In this document: positions 56,652 through 64,000 of the stretch, piece after piece
Numbering within the stretch: the first letter of the stretch is position 1
Layout of the letters: every line of letters starts with the position of its first letter
DNA from: AG25 sp035517615
GTDB taxonomy: Bacteria; Gemmatimonadota; Gemmatimonadetes; Gemmatimonadales; GWC2-71-9
DNA length: 64,000 nt
Reading direction: 5' to 3'
Assembly: GCA_035517615.1 (NCBI GenBank)
Contig: DATIYM010000008.1
Coordinates: 67,244-131,243, forward strand
The notes under the pieces: generated by a model
What the model was told of the DNA's origin: nothing
Database searches by the model: none
What the model saw: only the letters and a program-made list of their open reading frames with translations
Program-made: the position numbers and the translations under genes

Positions 56652-58488
56652 GGATGGGGCGCTCCGTGTCGACATTCCAACGCTCGGCCCACAGCTCCAC
56701 CATCACGAGCGGCCACAACTTCCGCGCGTGATTGGCGCGAGCCGTACGATGCTCCTGCAGCAGGCGGGCCGTCGTGTCGCGCGGCGCGATGCGCGGCCGC
56801 GCCAGCACGCGATCCACGAGTGGCGCGAGACTGGTGTTGAGCCAGCGCGCCACCGGAACCGACAGCCCGCGCTTGCGGCGCCCGATCACGTATTCGGGAA
56901 CGAGTCCTCGGGCCGCCTCTCGTAAGATGGCTTTCCCCGTCGTGCCTCGCACCTTGAGCGCGGAGGGGGCGGGGAGCACGAGCTCGAGCAGCTCACGATC
57001 GAGGTAGGGAGCCCGTGCTTCGATGGACGCGAGCATCGTACCGCGGTCGACCTTGGTGAGCAGGTTGTCGGGCAGATAAGTAATGAAGTCCAGCCACAAG
57101 AACTGATTCAGCCGGTCTCCCGCGGGGAAGCGAGCGAGCAGTTGCTCGATGGCGTGGGTGATGCGCTCGGTGGGGCCGAGCGCGCCGAACCAGCGGAGGT
57201 GGCGCTGTACGGGCGGAGCCGCGGCGGTCGCGACGAACTGCTTCAGCATGAACTCGAAGGTGACTTTCTCGTTCGACACCGGCACAGCATCCACGAGACG
57301 GTTCATCAAGTGGCGAACCGGCGCGGGAAGCCGCGCGTAATAACCCGCGGCCTTGTGGCCGAGATACGTGGGATAGCCACCGAACAGCTCGTCCGCGCCC
57401 TCTCCCGAGAGCACGACCTTCACGTGTTCGCGCGCCGCTTCGGCCAGAAGAAAGGTGGGGAGCAGCGCGGGATCGCCCACCGGTTCGGCGAGGGTGTTCG
57501 ACACTACGCCGAGCGCGCGCTCGAGCTCGGCGTCCGTTGCCGTTACCACGTGGTGGATGGTGCGGATGTGTTTGGTTACGGCCGCGGCCGACGGGCTCTC
57601 ATCGTAGCTCGGGTCCGGGAATTTGACCGCATAGGTGTGAATCTTTTCCTCGGCCATCACGCGCGACGCAGCCGCGGCGAGCAGCGACGAATCGAGCCCG
57701 CCGCTCGTGAACACGCCGACCGGAACATCGGACATGAGCTCGCGCTCGATGGCTCGCAGCAACACTTCGCAGAGCTGCGGCGCACTGTGCAGCCGCGACC
57801 CCTGGGCCGCAGCCACGGCCGGATCCCAATAGGCTCGGCTCACCACGCCGTCACGCCCGGCGGTCAGGACGTAGCCGGGCGGAAGCTTGTGAACGCCGGC
57901 GAACAGGGTGCGCGGTGCGGGGGTGTAGCCCAGCGCGAGATAAAAGTCAGCGGCGTCGGTGTCGAGCCGGCGCGGTTGATCGGGGAACGCGAGCAGCGCC
58001 TGCAGCTCGGACGCAAAGCGCAGCTCGCCGTGAATCTCCGTCCAGAACATGGGCTTCTCGCCGGCGCGGTCGCGCGCCAGCACGAGCAGGTCGCGGCCCG
58101 CATCCCACACCGCGAGCGCGAACATTCCCTCGAGCCGGCTGACGGCGTCTGCGCCGAGCTGCTGATACAGCGGAACGATGGTCTCGATGTCGCCGGTCGA
58201 GCGGAACGGGTAGCCGCGCGCTCGAGCCGCGGCGCGCAGCTCGTGCGCGTTGTAGATCTCGCCGTTGCATACCATCCAGATGCAGCCGTCGGGACTCTGG
58301 AACGGCTGATCGCCGGTGGTGAGATCCATGATCGCGAGCCGGCGCGCGCCGATCCGGGCGCGCTCGTTCCCCACGATCTGCTCGCCGTCCGGTCCGCGAT
58401 GCGCCAGCGAGCGGGCCATGGCCGCGACGCATTCCGGATGGCGCAGCGGCTCGCCGGTGAGGGAGACCGCGCCGAAGATGCCGCACAT
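56638..58488 (-). CDS. asnB: Asparagine synthase (glutamine-hydrolysing)
   Basis: A 616-residue class II amidotransferase making asparagine from aspartate with glutamine and ATP. The N-terminal nucleophile is Cys2 (MCGIFGAVS), with RGPDGEQI, CNGEIYN and GMFALAVWD in the glutaminase domain. The synthetase domain has the ATP loop VFTSGGLDSSLLAAAA and SGEGADELFGGYPTYL. Length and the C-terminal GLSVPVARWL segment match AsnB; members of this family also amidate wall or exopolysaccharide precursors, and its GT39 neighbour keeps that possibility open. It begins 1 bp after the GT39 stop codon. Confidence 0.92.
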   Translation of the reverse strand: MCGIFGAVSLTGEPLRHPECVAAMARSLAHRGPDGEQIVGNERARIGARRLAIMDLTTGDQPFQSPDGCIWMVCNGEIYNAHELRAAARARGYPFRSTGDIETIVPLYQQLGADAVSRLEGMFALAVWDAGRDLLVLARDRAGEKPMFWTEIHGELRFASELQALLAFPDQPRRLDTDAADFYLALGYTPAPRTLFAGVHKLPPGYVLTAGRDGVVSRAYWDPAVAAAQGSRLHSAPQLCEVLLRAIERELMSDVPVGVFTSGGLDSSLLAAAASRVMAEEKIHTYAVKFPDPSYDESPSAAAVTKHIRTIHHVVTATDAELERALGVVSNTLAEPVGDPALLPTFLLAEAAREHVKVVLSGEGADELFGGYPTYLGHKAAGYYARLPAPVRHLMNRLVDAVPVSNEKVTFEFMLKQFVATAAAPPVQRHLRWFGALGPTERITHAIEQLLARFPAGDRLNQFLWLDFITYLPDNLLTKVDRGTMLASIEARAPYLDRELLELVLPAPSALKVRGTTGKAILREAARGLVPEYVIGRRKRGLSVPVARWLNTSLAPLVDRVLARPRIAPRDTTARLLQEHRTARANHARKLWPLVMVELWAERWNVDTERPIHDAR

Positions 58489-60180
58489 TCAGCCGCTCAG
58501 TCCTTTATGTCCCGCCGTGCTGATCGTGGGGCGCGCCTCGGGCCCGGAGCCACACGGGCCGAAGGCAGCGTGGTGCTGGTCCGCACCGAGAAACGGCAGC
58601 CCCGAGAGCGCCGTCGCAGCGTCGCGGTCATCGCGACTAATAATGAATACGGTTCGCGGATCGCAGGCCGCGAGCCGCTCGCGCCAGAACTCGGCGGGGC
58701 GGAGCGGCGAGTTCGCCACTGCGCGGTAGCGGTCCTGAAAGTGAGCGATGTAAGTGCTGGTCAGCTCGGAGGCCGACGGGGTCGCGACCGCCATAGGGCG
58801 CCGCAGATAAAAAGGAAGCGACGGGGGATATGCCGCGACTCCCAGGACCTCGACCGAATCGCGTGCGAGCGCGGGTTTCACGACGGCCGCGAGCCCGGCC
58901 GCCGAGCGGTCGTCGCCCACGGCCCGCATCAGTGCGCTGCTCGTGAACGGCAGTGAAATCACCACGCTGCTGTAGCCCAAGGCCGCCAGGGCCACGGTGT
59001 TGCGGCGCGCGGCGAAGAGCACGCATGCGGCCGAGCCCAGCAGTGCCGTTCCCAGCGCCAGCGCGGTGAACGGAATGGCGGCCCGTTCGTCCGGGGTCAC
59101 GTGCAGTAACGACGTCCCCCACGCCGCGAGCGTCAGCAACACGATGCCGAGCGTGAGCGCGATCGCCGCATAGGTGAGCGCCGCCGCTCGCGGCGCTTGC
59201 GACAGCACGCGCGCGGCCCCGAGCGCGATCGCCGGGCACAGCGGCAGCACGTATTGCGGCAGCTTCGAGTGATTGAGCGTCAGCAGCACGAACGGACCGA
59301 CCACCCACGACACGAGCAACACCGCATCACGCGCGGCCGGTTCGCGTCGCTCGCGCCACCACGTGCGCCAGTGGCGCAGCGCCGCGCCGGCGGGAACGAT
59401 CCAGGGAAACGCGCCCAAGAACAGCACCGGGATGTAGAACCAGAACGGCTGCGTGCGATGAAACGCGGGCGTGGTGAAGCGCTGGAAGGTTTCCGTCACG
59501 AACGCGTAGCTCGGGAATTCCGGGAAGCGGTGCGTGACCGCAAAGAACCACGGCAATCCCACCACGGCGAAGGCCAGGAGCGCCGCCAGCGAAACGAACC
59601 GGCGTGCCGGTTCGCGGCGCACCATGGCGAACGGAATGATCGCGGCGAACGCGATCCCTAGCGCGACCGGTCCCTTGCACAACGCGCCCACGGCAAGCGC
59701 GATCCAGGCAAGCACGGGAGCACCCTCGAACCACGCGATGATCGCGGCGGTGGTGCACAGCGTGAGCGTACTGTCGAACACCGCGACGCGCGAGTAGCCG
59801 AGCGTGAGCGGCATGGTGGCGTAGGCGAGCGCGGCAAGCCACCCCGCCGTTTCACCGAAGCGGCGCCGCGCGAACCACGCGAGCAGCACGATCGTGCACA
59901 GGCTCGCGAGATAGGCCGGCAGCCGCGCGGCCAGCTCGGTCGGGCCGAGCAGCTCCATCACCCCGGCGGCGGCGGCGAAGTACACGATCGGTTTGTCGAG
60001 ATACGGCAGGCCGTCGAGATGCGGGACGACGTAATCGTGCGACAGCGCCATTTCCCGCGCCACCTCGGCGTTGCGCCCCTCATCGGGATCGAGCAGGTGG
60101 AAGCCCCCAAGATTCCAGCCCAGCGCGAACACCGCCACGAGCAGCAACGACGCGAGTCCAATGCTGCGTGGTGCCGGCAC
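58489..60180 (-). CDS. ArnT-like glycosyltransferase (GT39 family)
   Basis: A 563-residue membrane glycosyltransferase with about twelve helices. The first periplasmic loop has the catalytic-type acidic motif LLDPDEGRNAEVAREMA, followed by PHLDGLPYLDKPIVYF, as in ArnT/dolichol-phosphate-mannose-type transferases that use a polyprenyl-phosphate sugar donor. The C-terminal 150 residues form a periplasmic domain. The acceptor (lipid A, protein or other lipid) is unknown. GTG 60180 is the start. It lies between a DUF6941 gene and asnB on the same strand. Confidence 0.88.
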   Translation of the reverse strand: MPAPRSIGLASLLLVAVFALGWNLGGFHLLDPDEGRNAEVAREMALSHDYVVPHLDGLPYLDKPIVYFAAAAGVMELLGPTELAARLPAYLASLCTIVLLAWFARRRFGETAGWLAALAYATMPLTLGYSRVAVFDSTLTLCTTAAIIAWFEGAPVLAWIALAVGALCKGPVALGIAFAAIIPFAMVRREPARRFVSLAALLAFAVVGLPWFFAVTHRFPEFPSYAFVTETFQRFTTPAFHRTQPFWFYIPVLFLGAFPWIVPAGAALRHWRTWWRERREPAARDAVLLVSWVVGPFVLLTLNHSKLPQYVLPLCPAIALGAARVLSQAPRAAALTYAAIALTLGIVLLTLAAWGTSLLHVTPDERAAIPFTALALGTALLGSAACVLFAARRNTVALAALGYSSVVISLPFTSSALMRAVGDDRSAAGLAAVVKPALARDSVEVLGVAAYPPSLPFYLRRPMAVATPSASELTSTYIAHFQDRYRAVANSPLRPAEFWRERLAACDPRTVFIISRDDRDAATALSGLPFLGADQHHAAFGPCGSGPEARPTISTAGHKGLSG

Positions 60181-60185
60181 GAGCG

Positions 60186-60659
60186 TCAGTGAAATACCGG
60201 CCCTCCCCCCACGGGGCCCGAGAACCCGGGATTCGTGCCTGGCGGCGCGGACGGCGTGGAGGGAGGAGGCGCGAGCTGCGACACCGTGACGGGAACCGCT
60301 GCCTGCTGCTCGCCGTCGATCGTGATCTCGAAGCGATACGGGCCGGCATGCGGGAACGGGACATCGAACACGAGTACCGCGCCCGCCTCGATGTCCGTGA
60401 CGCCCGCCGGCGGCTCGGCGAAAATCACGTTGCCCGATCCACCCAGGATCTCGGTGTTCGCTTCGTCCACCAGGCGGATTTGCACGGCGTGCTCACCCAC
60501 CTCGGTGCGGCGCCCCTTGAGGCGCAGCACGAGGTGCAGCCGCGGGTGCATCGCGGGGAACTGCTGCACCCAGATGTGCTGAAAGATGCCGAGCACGGAG
60601 AGCTTGCCCGCCTGATCGACCAGGGCATAATCGGCGATTACCGCGAAATCGAGATGCAT
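60186..60659 (-). CDS. DUF6941-like protein of unknown function
   Basis: A 157-residue soluble protein. The start MHLDFAVIADYALVDQAGKL and the beta-sandwich-like pattern (HLVLRLKGRRTEVGEHAVQI, VLVFDVPFPHAGPYRFEITI) fit the DUF6941 family of hypothetical proteins. A Pro/Gly-rich tail of about 30 residues is added. It lies 28 bp after the cyclophilin gene and 5 bp before the GT39 gene. Function unknown. Confidence 0.75.
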   Translation of the reverse strand: MHLDFAVIADYALVDQAGKLSVLGIFQHIWVQQFPAMHPRLHLVLRLKGRRTEVGEHAVQIRLVDEANTEILGGSGNVIFAEPPAGVTDIEAGAVLVFDVPFPHAGPYRFEITIDGEQQAAVPVTVSQLAPPPSTPSAPPGTNPGFSGPVGGGPVFH

Positions 60660-60687
60660 CGGGCTCGGGGAGGGGGAAGGGAGGGCT

Positions 60688-61137
60688 TCAGGTCACGCGG
60701 ACCGATTTGATTTCGTCGTTCTGCCCGATGGCGTTGACGGCCTCCATGCCCTTGGTCACCTGACCAAACACGGTGTGCACGCCGTCGAGATGCCGCTGGG
60801 GGGAGTGACAAATAAAGAACTGGCTGCCGCCGGTGTCTTTGCCCGCATGAGCCATCGAGAGCGTTCCCGCCACGTGCTTGTGCGTGTTGAGCTGCGTCTC
60901 GCACTTGATGGTGTAGCCCGGGCCGCCCGTCCCCACGCGTCCCTTGCCGGTTTTCGAGTAGGGATCGCCGCCCTGAATCATGAAATTCGGGATCACGCGG
61001 TGGAACTTGGTGCCGTCGTAAAATCCCGAGTTGGCGAGCTTCTCGAAATTCGCCACGGTGCCGGGGGTCTCGTCGGCGAACAGGTCGACCTCGATCCGGC
61101 CCTTGGATGTCTCGAATACCGCTTTCTTATTGGGCAT
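60688..61137 (-). CDS. Cyclophilin-type peptidyl-prolyl isomerase
   Basis: A 149-residue cytosolic cyclophilin. Active-site residues are visible in KFHRVIPNFMIQGGD (catalytic Arg), GTLSMAHAGKDTGGSQFFI and HLDGVHTVFGQV (binding-pocket His/Phe). No signal peptide. Similar in length to E. coli PpiB. ATG 61137 has AAGGAG upstream. It follows the YyaL-type gene after 19 bp. Confidence 0.94.
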   Translation of the reverse strand: MPNKKAVFETSKGRIEVDLFADETPGTVANFEKLANSGFYDGTKFHRVIPNFMIQGGDPYSKTGKGRVGTGGPGYTIKCETQLNTHKHVAGTLSMAHAGKDTGGSQFFICHSPQRHLDGVHTVFGQVTKGMEAVNAIGQNDEIKSVRVT

Positions 61138-61156
61138 GATGCTCCTTGCAGGGATC

Positions 61157-63163
61157 TCAATGTATCTCGTGGGAAACCGCTTTGTGCTCCCGTAACAGCT
61201 CGCCGAGCGCCTCCGGCTGCTTGACGGGAAGTGAACACGTCGTTCCGACGCACACGACGGCGCTTGGCTCAGGTCCGGGTTTCCGAATTACGATCTTCCG
61301 GGGGTGAAACGTTTGCAGGCTGATCAAATGCATGTCGCACGCCGGTCCAGGCCCCGTGGGCCCGGTGACTTCGATGCGCGACGCGGGATTCACGAGCCAG
61401 TCGGCCGCGCGCGCCAGGGTCGCGCCGTACAGTGACAGCTCGGCGAGCGCACCGCCGAATGCTCCGAGCTGCCGCTCGAATCGCTCGCGCCACTCGGCAT
61501 CATCGGTCAACACCGCGAGCCGCGCGAGCACGAGCGCGGCCACGGCGTTGCCGGACGGTGTCGGGGCATCCTGTACGGTTTTCGCGGGCGTAGCAAGATA
61601 GGCCGCGTCGCGGCGCCGCCGTGCCAGATCGAAGAACCCGCCATCGGTCTGGTCCCAGTGCGCCCGCAGGCAGTATTGCATCACGGTGGTGGCGCGCTCG
61701 AGCCACGACTCGGTGCCCGTGGCCTCGTAGGCATCGAGGAATGCGGCGGCACTCTGCACGTTGTCTTCCAGCAGGCCGTGCGGGTCTCTCTTGCCGAGCG
61801 TGTGCGACATCCCGCGGGTTTCGTTCCAGCCGTCGGTCCAGAGCTTCTCGAGCGCGGCGAGCGCCAGCGTATTGCACTCGGGCCGATCGAGCACCGCGCC
61901 GGCATGCAGGAATGCCGCAGCCATCATGGCGCCCCAGTTCACATACGACGTGGTATCGACGTAGGGTCGGGGACGCCCGTCGCGCGCCGCCTTGAGTCGC
62001 CGCACGGCCGATTGGAACAGCAGGCGCTCTGCGGGCGCGGGATCCTCGTGCCACCACAACACGTTCTTCTCGGGCTTGTGGTGCATTTCGCCCAGCTCGC
62101 CGATATCGAACACGCGCGCCAGGACGGCGAGCTCGGGTTCCGGTAGCACGGCACGGGCTTCATCGAGCGTCCAGGTCCAGTAGTCGCCGTCGTCGCCGAA
62201 CGCGAGATCGGCGTCCTGGGAGGTAAAGAACGCATCGCGGCCGTTCGAGAGCACGGCCGTGACCCAGTCCACGATGCCGTTCGCCACCGCGCGAAACAGC
62301 GGCGTCCCGAACGCGGCGTAGCCATCCAGATACGCGTGCAACAACTCCGAGTTGTCGTACGACATCTTCTCGAAGTGGGGCACGATCCAGCGCTCGTCCA
62401 CCGAGTAGCGGTGGAATCCGCCGCCCAGCTGATCGTGGATGCCGCCGTGCGCCATGCCGGTGAGCGTTTTCTCGACCACCTCGCGCATCCACGGCGTGCG
62501 CTCGTCGTACCAGCGCGCCGTGAGAAACTGCAATGCACCCGGATGGGGGAATTTAGGCGCGGTGCCGAAGCCGCCGAACCGCGTGTCGAACAGCCGCGCC
62601 ATCTGCTCGGCGGATTTCCCCAGCGTTGCGGCGTCGACCACGCCGCGCTTCGATTCGTCCAGCGTGGCCACGACGTGATCGTGGATGGCGCGCGCGCTGG
62701 CCTCGACCTTGGCCAGGTCGGCGTGATAGGCGCGGGCCACGTGCCTGAGCACGGTGAGGAATCCCGGACGGTCGTAGGCATTGTTCTCGGGCGGGAAATA
62801 CGTCCCTCCAAAGAACACCTGCCCGTCGGGCGTGAGAAACGCGGTGAGCGGCCAGCCGCCCTGTCCGGTCAGGGCCTGGACGGCGCGCTGATAGCGGATG
62901 TCCACGTCGGGGCGCTCGTCGCGATCGACCTTGATGCACACGAACGCTTCGTTCAGGAAGCTCGCCACGGCCTCGTTTTCGTACGACTCGCCGTCCATCA
63001 CGTGGCACCAGTGGCACCACACGGCACCGATGTCGAGCAGGATCGGCTTGTTGTCGCGTTTGGCGTGCGCGAACGCCGCGTCGCTCCACGGCTGCCAGTA
63101 GACGGGCTGATGCGCGGCGGACTTGAGGTACGCCGAGGACTCGGCGCCGAGCGCGTTCGTCAT
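61157..63163 (-). CDS. YyaL-type thioredoxin-like/six-hairpin protein (DUF255)
   Basis: A 668-residue protein of the DUF255 (YyaL/spermatogenesis-associated 20) family. The N-terminal thioredoxin-like domain has WCHWCHVMDGESYENEAVA, then GQGGWPLTAFLTPDGQ and FFGGTYFP; residues from about 200 onward form an alpha/alpha barrel (HDQLGGGFHRYSVDERW, PHFEKMSYDNSELL). Members have been linked to sugar or N-acyl-glucosamine epimerase-like folds, but the reaction is not known. ATG 63163 overlaps the M20 gene as ATGA; the frame remains open beyond it, inside that gene. Confidence 0.92.
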   Translation of the reverse strand: MTNALGAESSAYLKSAAHQPVYWQPWSDAAFAHAKRDNKPILLDIGAVWCHWCHVMDGESYENEAVASFLNEAFVCIKVDRDERPDVDIRYQRAVQALTGQGGWPLTAFLTPDGQVFFGGTYFPPENNAYDRPGFLTVLRHVARAYHADLAKVEASARAIHDHVVATLDESKRGVVDAATLGKSAEQMARLFDTRFGGFGTAPKFPHPGALQFLTARWYDERTPWMREVVEKTLTGMAHGGIHDQLGGGFHRYSVDERWIVPHFEKMSYDNSELLHAYLDGYAAFGTPLFRAVANGIVDWVTAVLSNGRDAFFTSQDADLAFGDDGDYWTWTLDEARAVLPEPELAVLARVFDIGELGEMHHKPEKNVLWWHEDPAPAERLLFQSAVRRLKAARDGRPRPYVDTTSYVNWGAMMAAAFLHAGAVLDRPECNTLALAALEKLWTDGWNETRGMSHTLGKRDPHGLLEDNVQSAAAFLDAYEATGTESWLERATTVMQYCLRAHWDQTDGGFFDLARRRRDAAYLATPAKTVQDAPTPSGNAVAALVLARLAVLTDDAEWRERFERQLGAFGGALAELSLYGATLARAADWLVNPASRIEVTGPTGPGPACDMHLISLQTFHPRKIVIRKPGPEPSAVVCVGTTCSLPVKQPEALGELLREHKAVSHEIH

Positions 63164-64000
63164 GCGCCGCGCTCGAGGTAGCGTACGGCGGTGGTGGTCA
63201 ACAGGTCGGCGCCGATGATCAGGGCTGCTTCGTCGATGTCGAAGGTGGGGCTGTGGTGCGGCGACGGCTTCGCGCCGGGGCGCGCGGAGCCGACGAACGC
63301 GAAGCAGCCCGGCACGCGCGCCAGGAAGAACGACATGTCTTCGCCACCCATCGTGCGGTATCCCGAGACCACATTGTTCTTCCCCACGATACCTGCCGCC
63401 ACCTGGGAGAGGAGCTCGGACATGCGCGCATCGTTCACCACCGGCTTGCACAGCCGGCGATAGCGGATCTCGGCCGTGGCTCCGAATGCGGCGGTAATCC
63501 CGCGTACCGTTTCTTCCAGCAGCTTCGGGGCCGCGTCGTAGAAGCGGCCGCCGAAGGTACGCACCGTGCCACGCAGCTCGGCCTGCTGGGGAATCACGTT
63601 GAACGTATGCCCCGCGTTCACGGCCGTAACGGACACCACTGCTTCTTCGAACGGGTTGCGGCGGCGGCTCACGAGGGTCTGGAGCGCCGTGATCACGTGC
63701 GCGGCGACGACCACCGGGTCGACCGTCTGCTGCGGCGCGGCGGCGTGCCCGCCCTTTCCTTTAATAGAGATGTCGAAATCGTCCACCGAGGCCATGACCG
63801 GACCGGGCATGACGGCGACCGTGCCCGTGGGCAGGTCGTTCCAGAGATGGATGCCGAAGGCCGCGGTCACGGGCGGCGTGTCGAGCACGCCGGCGTCGAT
63901 CATCGCTTCCGCGCCGGTGGCGATCTCTTCGGCCGGTTGGAACGCGAACTTGAGCGCACCGGGCAGCGGAACCGATTGCAGCCGGCGGGCCACTTCGAGT
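63160..64000 (-). CDS. M20 family amidohydrolase, truncated by the window edge
   Basis: The C-terminal 280 residues of an M20D metallo-amidohydrolase (hippurate/N-acyl-amino-acid hydrolase type). The frame stays open to base 64000, so the start is outside. Visible landmarks are FQPAEEIATGAEAMIDAG (metal/catalytic Glu pair), IHLWNDLPTG, the dimerisation domain with KGKGGHAAAPQQTVDPVV, NVIPQQAELRGTVRTF, and MGGEDMSFFLARVPG near the end. The N-terminal zinc ligands (HxDMD) lie beyond the edge. Confidence 0.92.
   Translation of the reverse strand, partial: LEVARRLQSVPLPGALKFAFQPAEEIATGAEAMIDAGVLDTPPVTAAFGIHLWNDLPTGTVAVMPGPVMASVDDFDISIKGKGGHAAAPQQTVDPVVVAAHVITALQTLVSRRRNPFEEAVVSVTAVNAGHTFNVIPQQAELRGTVRTFGGRFYDAAPKLLEETVRGITAAFGATAEIRYRRLCKPVVNDARMSELLSQVAAGIVGKNNVVSGYRTMGGEDMSFFLARVPGCFAFVGSARPGAKPSPHHSPTFDIDEAALIIGADLLTTTAVRYLERGA

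Noticed and set aside
1..64000. tRNA, rRNA, prophage, transposase or integrase genes
   Set aside because: None was recognised in the intergenic gaps or among the proteins; the window looks like ordinary chromosome without an obvious mobile element.

Overview
The window is GC-rich bacterial chromosome of about 64 kb with no ribosomal RNA or tRNA gene that I could find. Several traits suggest a Gram-negative, probably Gemmatimonadota-like, chemoheterotroph. These are many TolC-, porin- and lipoprotein-type envelope proteins, a plant-type FabI, S9 and M1 secreted peptidases, PadR and ECF sigma regulators, and a short actinobacterial/deltaproteobacterial-type N-acetylglutamate synthase. The phylum is an inference from gene content and style, not from a marker gene. 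Genes are packed tightly, often with 4-bp ATGA/GTGA overlaps, and no gap longer than 300 bp remains once starts are corrected.

Layout. 1-864 is the 3' part of an unrecognised secreted protein. 914-4279 is an arginine operon, argC-argB-argD plus a short N-acetylglutamate synthase, with two tandem ARG-box-like sites over the argC start. 4276-6846 (minus) is a sulfur-linked operon: a 30-residue leader peptide with five consecutive cysteine codons, an intrinsic terminator, then a DUF2292 (YezD-like) protein, a Porin_O_P channel and a TauE/SafE permease. Divergent from it, 6923-9594 is a serine operon (class V aminotransferase and serA); the two promoters share a palindrome. 9601-11141 (minus) holds a PstS-like protein and a porin. 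11217-15787 is a chemoreceptor diverging from leuS. 15795-19047 has an erythrin-VIT1 iron transporter diverging from an ECF sigma/anti-sigma/PDZ operon. 19054-21641 (minus) couples a haem-oxygenase-like protein to a hybrid PAS kinase. 21843-23879 is PadR and an FAD monooxygenase. 23806-27726 (minus) is a three-subunit molybdenum hydroxylase of the 4-hydroxybenzoyl-CoA reductase type. 27783-33606 contains a YciI fusion, a degenerate HD membrane protein, fabH-fabI and an S9 peptidase. 33709-39706 (minus) is a long operon with M1 peptidase, DMT exporter, PhzF, DedA, uppS, a winged-helix regulator and a membrane protein. 39764-47101 has a PHP hydrolase, small lipoproteins, and redox genes (ferredoxin reductase-like, MsrP-like molybdoenzyme with cytochrome b, and a cytochrome c-barrel fusion). 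47314-54640 (minus) is an ECF sigma/anti-sigma/Spy-like/TolC/MacAB-type efflux operon with two adaptors. 54627-64000 (minus) has a phospholipase-D-type synthase, HD protein, asnB, a GT39 transferase, cyclophilin, a YyaL-type protein and a truncated M20 amidohydrolase.

The most notable element is the cysteine leader peptide/terminator at 6684-6882. It has the architecture of a ribosome-mediated transcription attenuator sensing cysteinyl-tRNA, placed in front of a small operon that could move an inorganic sulfur oxyanion across both membranes, back-to-back with serine synthesis (the carbon skeleton of cysteine). A second theme is that many first-in-operon genes have a -10 hexamer only 5-9 nt before the start codon and no ribosome binding site. 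They are therefore predicted to be leaderless, including a pair of divergent genes whose start codons are 21 bp apart over one symmetric -10 element (44700-44720).

All calls are from reading the sequence; no database search or structure prediction was run.
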